From Heritagella_A intestinalis (GTDB lineage Bacteria > Bacillota > Clostridia > Oscillospirales > Acutalibacteraceae): a stretch of 64,000 nucleotides of DNA. Below the pieces are notes generated by a model. That model saw only the letters and a program-made list of their open reading frames with translations. It was not told the origin of the DNA and ran no database searches. Every line of letters begins with the position of its first letter. Positions within the stretch are counted from its first letter, which is position 1. Location: the NCBI GenBank assembly GCA_904418995.1, contig CAJFQF010000011.1, positions 1-64,000 of the forward strand, in the 5' to 3' direction. Made by a program: the position numbers and the translations under genes. Of this stretch, positions 1 to 7,879 are shown piece by piece.

Positions 1-1242
1 AGCTTTGCTTTCCGCAGCGGTCAAATCCAGCTCGTCCAAATTCAACTCCACCTCGATATGTTGCTTGGTATTGAGTTTGGACAAAAGTACTACCGTCTCA
101 ATGTGGTTGGTGTGGGGGAACATATCCACAGGCTGGAGGGCCTGGACTTTCCAGCCGTGGGCGGTGAGGTACCGCAGGTCCCGGGCCTGGGTCTCGGGGT
201 TGCAGGAGATATAGACCACCCGCTTGGGGGAAAGGCGGCACAGGGAGGAGAGGAAGGCCTCGTCACTGCCGGCCCGGGGCGGGTCCATAAACACTACATC
301 CACCGTTTCCCCGGACTGGGCCAAATCCACCATGAATTCCCCGGCGTCGGCACAGAGAAATTGCGCGTTGGTGATGCCGCTGGCTTTGGCGTTGGCCTTG
401 GCGTCCCGGACAGCGTCCCGGTTCAGCTCCACGCCGATGACCCGGCCGGCGCCCTGTTTGGCGGCGGCCAGGCCGATGGTCCCCACGCCGCAGTAAGCGT
501 CCAGCACCGTCTCTTTGCCGGTAAGGCCCGCAAAATCAATGGCCGTGCGGTAGAGGATTTCTGTCTGCACCGGGTTGATTTGATAGAAAGACCGGGGAGA
601 AATCCGGAAGGTACAGCTACAGAGGACGTCTTCAATATAGCCCGGCCCCCAGAGAACCTTTTCCCGCTCCCCCAGCACCATGCTGGTGTACCGGTCGTTG
701 ATGTTCTGCACAATGGTGGTGACCTCCGGATGGGCCTGGCGCAGGGCCCGGCAAAAGTTGTTTTTCGCCGGGAACACCGGCGTGCCGGTGACCATCACCA
801 CCATGACCTGGTTGGTGGCAAACCCCCGCCGCACCAGCACATGCCGCAGGAAGCCCCGGCCGGTCACTTCGTCGTAGGGGGTCATGTGGAAGCCCTTCAT
901 GAGGCCGCGGATGGTGGCCATAATCCGGTCGGCGGTTTCATCTTCCGTCATGCAGGATTCCACCGGCACCACCCGATGGGTGCTGGCCTGATACACGCCG
1001 GAGACAATATTCCGGCGCTTGTCCCAGGCAAAAGCGGCCTGCACTTTGTTCCGGTAGTGATAGGGGTGCTCCATGCCGATGATGGGCTGGGCCTTGCAAA
1101 AACGCCCCAAAAGGCGCTGCACCTGTTCCTGCTTCCAGTGAAGCTGGCGGGGATAGTCCATGTTTTGGAGCTGGCAGCCGCCGCACTTCCGGTACAGGGG
1201 GCAGGGGGTGTGGGGGGCCGCTTCCTGGCGGGATGGATTCAT
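1..1242 (-). CDS. 23S rRNA (uracil-5-)-methyltransferase, RlmD/RumA type, C-terminus cut by window edge
   Basis: Class I SAM-dependent enzyme expected to methylate C5 of a uridine in 23S rRNA. The start ATG at 1240-1242 follows AGAAGGGAG; 414 codons run open to base 1. Seen: an N-terminal CPLYRKCGGC cluster like the 4Fe-4S motif of RumA, the SAM-binding DAYCGVGTIGL, MDPPRAG, and VYISCNPET carrying the catalytic Cys. It starts almost at the Fe-S cysteines, so it has no TRAM domain, unlike the paralogue at 24418-25827. After the methyltransferase core it continues with VELNLDELDLTAAESKA into the edge; from memory, many gut Firmicutes RlmD-like proteins carry such a C-terminal extension. Family is secure; the exact target uridine is not known. 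It is transcribed away from the neighbouring 1357-2271 gene behind a terminator. Confidence 0.9.
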   Translation of the reverse strand, partial: MNPSRQEAAPHTPCPLYRKCGGCQLQNMDYPRQLHWKQEQVQRLLGRFCKAQPIIGMEHPYHYRNKVQAAFAWDKRRNIVSGVYQASTHRVVPVESCMTEDETADRIMATIRGLMKGFHMTPYDEVTGRGFLRHVLVRRGFATNQVMVVMVTGTPVFPAKNNFCRALRQAHPEVTTIVQNINDRYTSMVLGEREKVLWGPGYIEDVLCSCTFRISPRSFYQINPVQTEILYRTAIDFAGLTGKETVLDAYCGVGTIGLAAAKQGAGRVIGVELNRDAVRDAKANAKASGITNAQFLCADAGEFMVDLAQSGETVDVVFMDPPRAGSDEAFLSSLCRLSPKRVVYISCNPETQARDLRYLTAHGWKVQALQPVDMFPHTNHIETVVLLSKLNTKQHIEVELNLDELDLTAAESKA

Positions 1243-1315
1243 AAACGCGTCTCCCTTCTGTGAACGGTTCTTTTTAATTTTTATTATAGCACAAAACAAA
1301 AAAGGCCGAAAGCCC

Positions 1316-1348
1316 AAAACTCCCCCGCCGGACAGCGGGGGAGTTTCT
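1316..1348 (-). terminator. Rho-independent terminator
   Basis: An inverted repeat AACTCCCCCG/CGGGGGAGTT lies between the end of the 1357-2271 gene and the methyltransferase start. On the minus strand it is followed by a T-rich stretch, so it would end the GNAT/membrane-protein operon. Confidence 0.75.
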
Positions 1349-1356
1349 TGGAATTT

Positions 1357-2271
1357 TCAGGGCCGGGTGATTTCCACCGGCAAGTCAAAGGAGTTCAACG
1401 CCTCATACTCCGCAGTAATGGGGATTTTCAGCAGAATATCCGAGTCGGGGACAATGGTGGGGAAGGTGAGGATGACCGTCCGGGATTCCCCGTCGGGAAT
1501 CTCCTCATAAATGGAGAAGTCTTCCGAATTATAATTGACCTGGCAGTTGTAGAACTGCCCGTCCTGAAACGCTTCGGCTTCCTGTACCAGGATTCTAATG
1601 GACTTCCCGGTGTCATTTTCCAGGTTGACAAAGAACCGGCTTTCCTTTTTCGCGAATTCCGCCCGTTCCAGACACATGGCGCATCCGTCGTGTTCTTCCT
1701 GGACTTGGGGGAACAGGGTAATAATGGCCGGGGCAAAAATTTCCCCATAGCTGGAAAGGGAAAGCTCCGTGAGATACAATGCCGGGCCCCGGTCCTGGAA
1801 TTGGTAGCTGTCCACATAGCTGTAATCCCCCAGGAGGGTTCCCGTCATGGAGATATAGCTCCGGTCAGAGAGCCCCGGGTCTTCTCCCGGCCAGAAGGCC
1901 AGGCCATAGAGCACGTGGCCATCCTGCTCCGGGGACACGGAACGGAAGGAAAAATAGATGCCCTCTTCGGTGTACTGGGGGTCATAGAGCACCTGGGCCA
2001 TGGAGACCACCTGGCGCCCGGTATACTCCGAGGAATCCGTATTCAGGGTGGTGTAGAGCTCCCGGTCTATGGGGGCCTCTTCGGAAGCCGGCAGCACTTC
2101 CTGCTGGACGGCCCGACGCAGCTCGCTGCTGACGGCAATGGAGTTTTCCCCAGCCGGCCTTCCAGGCCGGAGCTGGATGATCACTACCACGGCCGCAGCA
2201 ATGAGCAGCAAAAGGGCTACCGCAAGGATGGGGGCCTTTTCTTGTTTGGAAAGGATAGCGGGCATTTTCAT
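1357..2271 (-). CDS. Membrane-anchored protein of unknown function
   Basis: I do not recognise the family. The chosen start ATG (2269-2271) overlaps the stop of the upstream acetyltransferase as ATGA and follows AAAGGAG; an in-frame ATG seven codons upstream lacks a ribosome-binding site. The 304-aa product has one N-terminal transmembrane segment (about residues 12-32) and then an extracellular, beta-rich region with no catalytic motif that I can see; a CAMC pair sits near residue 195. The overlap means it is translationally coupled to the GNAT gene. An envelope or sensory accessory role is possible but only a guess. Confidence 0.75.
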   Translation of the reverse strand: MKMPAILSKQEKAPILAVALLLLIAAAVVVIIQLRPGRPAGENSIAVSSELRRAVQQEVLPASEEAPIDRELYTTLNTDSSEYTGRQVVSMAQVLYDPQYTEEGIYFSFRSVSPEQDGHVLYGLAFWPGEDPGLSDRSYISMTGTLLGDYSYVDSYQFQDRGPALYLTELSLSSYGEIFAPAIITLFPQVQEEHDGCAMCLERAEFAKKESRFFVNLENDTGKSIRILVQEAEAFQDGQFYNCQVNYNSEDFSIYEEIPDGESRTVILTFPTIVPDSDILLKIPITAEYEALNSFDLPVEITRP

Positions 2272-2750
2272 AGGGCGCACTCCTTTCTCCATGTTTTTTG
2301 CATTTGGTAGTTGTGCAGCAGGACGCCCCGGCGCTCCACCTCCTGCCGGTGGCAGAGGGTATAGCCCCGGTGCAGGAAAAATCCCCGGGCAGTCTCGGAG
2401 GCGTGGACGGTCAGAACCTCCGCGCCCAAATCCCTGCTGCGGGATTCCATGGCCTGGGCCAAAAGCCGGCCTACCCCCCGGCCCTTGGCTTGGGGGCTCA
2501 CATACAGCCGGTCAAAATAATCCGGTTCCTCCAGGTCGGCAAACCCCAGCAGGCAGTCCTCCTCCCAGGCGGTGAGGGCAAAGTGGCTGGCCAGGGAACG
2601 CCCCCAGGCTTCTGCATCCAGGGAAGCCGGGGCCCAGGCGTCTAATTGTTCCGGCGTGTAGTCTTTGCCGCACAGGCCGTGGACAGAGGCCCGGAACAGC
2701 CCGAGGATTTCCGGAAGGTCCTCCGGGGCATAGGGACGAAGAAGAATCAT
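2268..2750 (-). CDS. GNAT family N-acetyltransferase
   Basis: 160-aa Gcn5-related acetyltransferase that would transfer an acetyl group from acetyl-CoA to an amine. Seen: N-terminal IRPY-type beta strand (MILLRPYAPEDLPEI), motif A VSPQAKGRGVGRLL (the Q-x-x-G-x-G acetyl-CoA loop) and the C-terminal ARGFFLHRGYT block typical of the fold. Length is normal for a single-domain GNAT. First gene of a two-gene operon with the anchored protein at 1357-2271 (ATGA overlap). Substrate is unknown: nothing in the context points to a resistance or ribosomal-protein role. Confidence 0.9.
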   Translation of the reverse strand: MILLRPYAPEDLPEILGLFRASVHGLCGKDYTPEQLDAWAPASLDAEAWGRSLASHFALTAWEEDCLLGFADLEEPDYFDRLYVSPQAKGRGVGRLLAQAMESRSRDLGAEVLTVHASETARGFFLHRGYTLCHRQEVERRGVLLHNYQMQKTWRKECAL

Positions 2751-2800
2751 GCCAAACCACTCCTTTCTGCAAAATTGGGGCGCCGAAATTGGGAAGGGGC

Positions 2801-4471
2801 TCAGCCCTCTTTTCCGGCCTGGATAAAATCAATGCCTTGCCCTGCCGGGTGGATGACCACGCCGGTTAAAGTGGGGTTGGCTGTGTAATAACGGCTTGTA
2901 TAATACAGGGGGTAAAATACAGCCTGTTCATTCAAAAAGGTCTCCGCCTGCTGCAAAGCAGACAGGCCGCTGTCCCCGCCGGAAGCTGCCTGCTCCAAAA
3001 GCTGGTCGTAGCTCTGGGACTGCAAATGGGCGGGATTCTCTTCGCTGGTGGAGGCAAAGAGGGACAAAAGGCTCACAGGGGTGCTGCTGGAAGAGCGCAG
3101 GGCGCACACCGCAGCCTGGAAATCCCCTTCTTTCACCCGCTGCTCCAAATCTGTTTCCGAGAGGGTTTCCAAGTTAAAATAGTTGCCCATGGAGTTGTTC
3201 CAGGTGATGAGCATCTGGTTGAGCATATTCTGGGTGCCTTCGGGCCCCAGCACCGTAATGGAGGGCATACTCTCCAGATCCAGGCGCTTCAGCAGGCTGC
3301 TGAGGCCCTGGGTAACGGAATCATCCTGCTTTAAGTACAGGTTGCTCCCGGCCTGTTCCCGATAGCTCTGGCCATTCCACAGGAAGGTGGAGGGGATAAT
3401 ATCCCCGGCGGCCTGGGCGTTGGCCGGCAGATTTTCCAGAAGGGTCTCCCGGGGAAGGGTCTGGACAAAGATCCTGCGCACATCGGCATTTTCCAAAAGC
3501 GCATCCTGGGTGTTGAAGCACAGGCCCCACACCGCGTCCATCTCCTGGGTGATGACCTGTAATTCCTCTCCCTGGGCGTCGTCCACCTGGTCCGAGGGCA
3601 AAGAGGCCAGATCTACGGTTTCCCCGGACACAGCTTCCACCGGGTCGGAGACGTCCACCGCCTTGGTGCTGGTGTACAGCTCCAAAGAGGCGGGAAGGGG
3701 TTCGTTTTCCCCGTGATAGCTGGAAGAGCGGCGCAGGGCCATGCCTTCTTCGTGGTCCCAGGAATAGGAGTTGCTGAAGGCAAAGGGGCCGTTGCCGCAG
3801 ACATACCGGGCTTCCAGGCCATAGCGGCCGGAGGTCCAGTTAAAGAAGGCCTCCTGGCAGGGCATAAAGGCCGCGGTGGCGGTCAGGTTGAGGAAATCAC
3901 CGCTGGCGTTTTCCAGGGTGACCACCAGGGTGTGGTCGTCTGCCGCCTGAACGCCCAGGGAATCCGGGGACATCTGCCCTTGCAGGATGGCCTCTCCATT
4001 CTGGATGACGGAGAAGGAATCCGCGTTGGGGCAGCCGGTGGAGGGGTCTACCGCCCGCTGCCACGCAAAGACAAAATCCGCAGCGGTCAGGGGGGCGGGG
4101 GTGGAGGAAGAGGAGGTTTCCCCGTCCTCGGTGACAATGGATTTGCTCCACTGGGCGTCCTCCCGGAGGTGGAAGGTATAGGTGAGGCCGTCGCTGCTGA
4201 CCTCCCAGCTTTCCGCTGCCCCGGGATAGGGCTCGTTGTTTTCGTCCAGGCGCACCAGCCCTTCATAGAGGGCTTCCACCGCCACCCGGGCGGCAAAACC
4301 GTCGGCAATCTGGGGGTCCAGGGTGGAGGGGTCCTCTCCCAGGTGGAAGAGGATTTGCTGGTCGGCGCCCTCGGGGCGGCTTTCCCCAAAACAGCCGGCC
4401 AGAGGGAACAGCATCAGGCAGCACAGGGCTGCGGCGAGAAATCGTTTATAAAAAGAAGAGAAAGCTCTCAA
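2801..4471 (-). CDS. Oligopeptide/peptide ABC transporter substrate-binding lipoprotein
   Basis: Extracellular solute-binding protein, family 5 (OppA/DppA-like), expected to capture peptides for an ABC importer. The open frame extends to 4630, but the best start is TTG at 4469-4471, eight bases after AAAGGAG; this gives a 556-aa pre-protein whose signal peptide ends in the lipobox LAGC (Cys27). Family-typical blocks seen: LDPQIADG near the mature N-terminus, VEALYEGLVRLDENNEP, and the SWEVSSDGLTYTFHLR block. No permease or ATPase gene lies next to it, so it works with a transporter encoded elsewhere or is an orphan receptor. Clusters of Ser residues (near SSSSTPAP) look like a surface loop. 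Confidence 0.92.
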   Translation of the reverse strand: MRAFSSFYKRFLAAALCCLMLFPLAGCFGESRPEGADQQILFHLGEDPSTLDPQIADGFAARVAVEALYEGLVRLDENNEPYPGAAESWEVSSDGLTYTFHLREDAQWSKSIVTEDGETSSSSTPAPLTAADFVFAWQRAVDPSTGCPNADSFSVIQNGEAILQGQMSPDSLGVQAADDHTLVVTLENASGDFLNLTATAAFMPCQEAFFNWTSGRYGLEARYVCGNGPFAFSNSYSWDHEEGMALRRSSSYHGENEPLPASLELYTSTKAVDVSDPVEAVSGETVDLASLPSDQVDDAQGEELQVITQEMDAVWGLCFNTQDALLENADVRRIFVQTLPRETLLENLPANAQAAGDIIPSTFLWNGQSYREQAGSNLYLKQDDSVTQGLSSLLKRLDLESMPSITVLGPEGTQNMLNQMLITWNNSMGNYFNLETLSETDLEQRVKEGDFQAAVCALRSSSSTPVSLLSLFASTSEENPAHLQSQSYDQLLEQAASGGDSGLSALQQAETFLNEQAVFYPLYYTSRYYTANPTLTGVVIHPAGQGIDFIQAGKEG

Positions 4472-4867
4472 CAGTAGGACTCCTTTCCAAAGGGCAGGGA
4501 AAACAGGCGAGGTAGCCGTTCTTGCACAGATTAGGAAGAGGTGGAACCGGGGCCTCGCCTGTATGGGTTTGTCGGATGGTACCCGCTTCCTATTGGCGGG
4601 GCAGCAGAAGTCATAAAAAAGTTCTACCATGGTTCTTTTACTGTCTTTATTTTACCATGGCCGCCGGCATATTGCAATTAAGATAACAGGATTGAAACCA
4701 AAGTTACAAAATTGAAACCAAATTCACCGGGGAATTCCCGGCGGCCCTTGCGGAACCCTGCCCCTCGTGGTATCATTAGACAGAATCAAACTGATTTTTG
4801 CAAGTGCAGCCCGGGAAAACGGGCGTTTATGATTGCAAGAGGATCTTTAAGAAAGGGATGGTCTGAC

Positions 4868-5830
4868 ATGATACGCAAAGGAATCTGGTGGGTGCTGGGA
4901 GCCGCGCTGGTGCTCCTGCTGCCGGGGAGATGGGCCCTGGACGCCCTGCTGCTGGAGGAGGACACGGGCCTTTATCGGGACAACGGCCAGTGGAGCTTTA
5001 TCCTCCTGGGGGCGTTTGTGGCGGTGGGATTGGCCCTGCTGCTGCTGTGCCGGCTGGATAAAAAGGCCCCGGTCCTCTGGAGCCCCCGGAGCCTGCCGGT
5101 TTCCGGCGTGCTGGCCATCCTGGCGGGGGCCATGGTGCTCTATTCCTCCGTCCTGTCGGTGGTGCAGCTGTCCCGGGGCGAGCTGGATACCTCCTCGGCC
5201 TCCCTTGCCGGCGAGCAGCCCCTGCTCACCGCCCTCACATCGGTTCTGGGCCTGCTGGCGGCGCTTTCCATTATGGTTTGGGGCGGCTCCCTGCTGAACC
5301 GGGGCACCCTTTTCCAGGACCATCCCATTGCCGGGCTGTTCCCGCCCGTTTGGGGCTGCCTGGAACTGGCGGCCATGTTTGTGAATTCGGCGGCGGAGGC
5401 CAGCGTCCAGGAGAATTTCTATTCCGTGCTGCCCTTTGGCCTGTGCGTGCTGTTCCTCTTTGGGCAGAGCAGCTATTTTTCCAGCGTAGGCGGCCCGGTG
5501 AGCCGGCGGAGAATGTATCAATACGGCGCGCCCTTTGTGCTGCTGGGCCTGGGAGGCAGCCTGCCGCCCCTGGTGTGCCTGGCCATGGGGATTCCCGCAG
5601 CGGAAACGGATTCCCTGCCCTTTTTGGGAATGCTCCTGCTGTTCTCCCTGTATGCCCTCTCGGTCCTCTGGAGCCTGCGCCGGGAAGAGTCCCGGTCCCG
5701 GCTGCACCCGGTATCCGTCCGGCTGTCCTCTACAGCAGACCTGGACCGGGTGGTCATGGAGTGGCGGCAGAAGCAGATTACCCGGAAAGATACGCCCACT
5801 GGGGAATCTCCGGCGGGAAAGAGCGAGTAA
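4868..5830 (+). CDS. Polytopic membrane protein of unknown function
   Basis: 320-aa hydrophobic protein starting at ATG 4868, after AGAAAGGGA. The longer in-frame extension upstream (from 4712) is rejected because it is non-hydrophobic, unlike the start MIRKGIWWVLGAALVLLLPG. About seven transmembrane stretches can be drawn, and a basic cytosolic C-terminus (RRKxxx-rich, ending KDTPTGESPAGKSE). I recognise no transporter or enzyme signature. It stands alone between the OppA-like gene (divergent) and a bidirectional terminator. Confidence 0.75.
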   Translation: MIRKGIWWVLGAALVLLLPGRWALDALLLEEDTGLYRDNGQWSFILLGAFVAVGLALLLLCRLDKKAPVLWSPRSLPVSGVLAILAGAMVLYSSVLSVVQLSRGELDTSSASLAGEQPLLTALTSVLGLLAALSIMVWGGSLLNRGTLFQDHPIAGLFPPVWGCLELAAMFVNSAAEASVQENFYSVLPFGLCVLFLFGQSSYFSSVGGPVSRRRMYQYGAPFVLLGLGGSLPPLVCLAMGIPAAETDSLPFLGMLLLFSLYALSVLWSLRREESRSRLHPVSVRLSSTADLDRVVMEWRQKQITRKDTPTGESPAGKSE

Positions 5831-5888
5831 GGTGCTTGCCCGCCCATCCCTTTTGGAAAAGGAACGCGGAACCATAAAAGCATGATAA

Positions 5889-5936
5889 GAACCCCCGGAA
5901 CGGTACAGGGCCGCCTGCACCGTTCCGGGGGTTTTG
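5889..5936. terminator. Bidirectional Rho-independent terminator
   Basis: A 15-bp perfect stem AACCCCCGGAACGGT with a short loop and T-rich flanks on both sides. It sits between the converging 4868-5830 gene and the penicillin-binding protein gene and can serve both. Confidence 0.9.
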
Positions 5937-5939
5937 GTT

Positions 5940-7304
5940 TTATTGCAGCTGGGAAAGGAGTTCCGAAGCAATGGGGGCTGCGGAAGCGCTGCCGAAGCCG
6001 CCTTCCTCCACCACCACGGCAAAGGCATAGGGGGTGTCCTGGTTGGCGCAGAAGCCCGACACCCAGCCGTTGGGCTCCTTGTCCTCGCCTACTTCGCCGG
6101 TGCCGGTCTTGGCGCAGACCTCCATGCCGCTGGGGAACATCCCGCTGGCATAATAGGAAGCCACGTTGTTTCGGAGCATGGTTTGCAGGGCCTGGGCGGT
6201 GGATTCCGACATCATCCGTTCTCCGGTTTCCACAGAGTAGGCGTAGTTTTCCCCGCCGCCGCTCATGCTGCTCACCAAATGGGGCTCCACCGGCACGCCG
6301 CCGTTGGCGATAGCGCCCATAATCCGCATCATATGATAGGGGGTCACCAGGTCGGTGTACTGTCCCACGCCGGACCAGGCCAGGGAATTGGCGTCGGCGT
6401 CGTTGACGTCATAGGTGCTGGCGGTGACCACAATGTCATCCAGCTTTTCCGCCTGATTAAAGCCCATGGCCTCGGCGGTTTCCATCATGGCCTCCTTGCC
6501 CAGGTCTACAGCCAGCTCGGCAAAAAGCACGTTGCAGGAATGGCCCAGGCCTTCGGCAATGGTCTGCTCGCCGTGTTCGCCCATGCAGTTGATGGTCTCC
6601 CCGTTAATCACCGTGGAGCCGGTGCAGGTATAGGTGCGGGTTTCCCAATCCTCCATATGCTCCATGGCGCAGGTGGTGGTGACCACCTTAAAAATAGAGC
6701 CGGGGGTAAAAGAGGAGGAAATGGTCCGGTCCAGATAAGCGCCCTTATAGGCGTCGTTGGTGTCGATGTCCTCGGGGATATTTTCCGGGTCAAAGGTGGG
6801 GGTGCTGGCTTTGCAGACCACCTCGCCGGTGAGGTAGTTATAGAGTATCACTGCGCCGCTGCGGTCGCCCAGGAGATTCATGGCCTGCTGGCACAGGGCG
6901 CTGTCAATGGTCAGGGCGATGTCCCCGCCGCCGGATTCCCCGGTAATGGTGGTGACCCCCAGCACCGGGTTATAGCCCACCAGCTGGGGCCGGTACACCA
7001 GCTGGATACCGGTGGAGATATAGCCGTTGGCGTCGCCCACGGTGTGGACCGTGGCTTCCCGGATACCGGCGTCGTCGGCATAGGTGCGCTGGCCGTCCTC
7101 GCTGCCCACCAGGGTGACGCCGTTGCGGTCGGTGATATTGCCGGCCCAGGTGAGCTGGCCTCCGGCCACCAGGTGCTGGTTATAGGGCTGCATAGCCCAC
7201 TGGCCTCCCTGGGTGAAGAATTCAAAGAGGAAGAAGCCCAGGCAGAACACGAAGGCGGCGGTGAGGATATATAGGATAAAGGAACGGATTCCTGTGGTCT
7301 TCAT
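5940..7304 (-). CDS. Class B penicillin-binding protein (PbpA/FtsI-like peptidoglycan transpeptidase)
   Basis: D,D-transpeptidase that cross-links peptidoglycan on the outer face of the membrane. 454 aa with one N-terminal membrane anchor (about 8-31), a short linker with no large dimerisation domain, and a transpeptidase domain. Active-site motifs are intact: S203-I-F-K206 (nucleophile Ser203), S256-C-N258 and K399-T-G401. The small size and TIDSALCQQAMNLL block resemble the PbpA group that is found beside FtsW/RodA and FHA genes. The upstream gene on the same strand is an FHA-FtsW/RodA fusion, its probable glycosyltransferase partner, but about 575 bp of repeats separate the two, so they may be transcribed separately. 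Confidence 0.93.
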   Translation of the reverse strand: MKTTGIRSFILYILTAAFVFCLGFFLFEFFTQGGQWAMQPYNQHLVAGGQLTWAGNITDRNGVTLVGSEDGQRTYADDAGIREATVHTVGDANGYISTGIQLVYRPQLVGYNPVLGVTTITGESGGGDIALTIDSALCQQAMNLLGDRSGAVILYNYLTGEVVCKASTPTFDPENIPEDIDTNDAYKGAYLDRTISSSFTPGSIFKVVTTTCAMEHMEDWETRTYTCTGSTVINGETINCMGEHGEQTIAEGLGHSCNVLFAELAVDLGKEAMMETAEAMGFNQAEKLDDIVVTASTYDVNDADANSLAWSGVGQYTDLVTPYHMMRIMGAIANGGVPVEPHLVSSMSGGGENYAYSVETGERMMSESTAQALQTMLRNNVASYYASGMFPSGMEVCAKTGTGEVGEDKEPNGWVSGFCANQDTPYAFAVVVEEGGFGSASAAPIASELLSQLQ

Positions 7305-7406
7305 GGCGGTATCAGTCCTTTCTTTGGGGTTCTATCTGTTCAGGTGCGTTTCTATTTGTAGGGGAAGATAGTATCTTCCCGTGGTTGTTGTTCCATGTGT
7401 GATTGG

Positions 7407-7879
7407 GGAGGTTCCCCTCTTAGAGGGGGCGCTGTCTGCCGGTGGCAGCAATTAGGCCCCCATCTCTGAGGGGGGTGGCACGCGTAGCGTGACGGGGGGA
7501 GTTATAAGGCTTTCCCTTCATTTCTCGTTTTCTCATCTTATCCTTATATTCATCAAATAACTGCCTTGTCGCTCATGCCGCGACGGGCACTCCTTTTCTT
7601 AACGAAAAGAAAAGGAGGAAAGATTCGTATAGGCTGACATCTTGACACGCCGGGCGAAATCATCCTGCAAGCGAGCTTGCGGATAATTTCGATGGCGGTC
7701 AGGAAAGCGGCATCATAGCTATATAGCTTTTTACGCACCAGCAATCCCCATTGTCCACGCGCCCACGCGTATCTGCCTTTTTCGTCAGCGGGAGCGGAAA
7801 CCTTCCCGAGAGATAAGGCTTAGCATTGATGCAAGATACCCCGCGGATTGGGAGCGGCACCTTGCCGCCGCGGGTTACG
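7407..7879. repeat. Composite intergenic repeat cluster between pbpA-like and FHA-ftsW genes
   Basis: No gene is seen. From left to right: a GAGGG/CCCTC hairpin unit of the family seen also at 53722-54157 (7407-7506); a partial copy of the long composite element, with TCATGCCGCGACGGGCAC followed by a TTTTCTTAACGAAAAGAAAA hairpin (7569-7620) and the TCTTGACACGCC...GGCGGTCAGG block (7640-7698); then a gene-3'-end hairpin, GCGGCA/TGCCGC at 7854-7868. A 63-codon minus-strand frame inside it is only a by-product of the repeats. Confidence 0.8.

Noticed and set aside
58..1263. 401-codon plus-strand frame at the left edge
   Set aside because: Shadow of the rRNA methyltransferase on the minus strand, which shows all family motifs.
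7553..7744. 63-codon minus-strand frame
   Set aside because: Lies wholly in the composite repeat; other copies of the repeat do not keep the frame.
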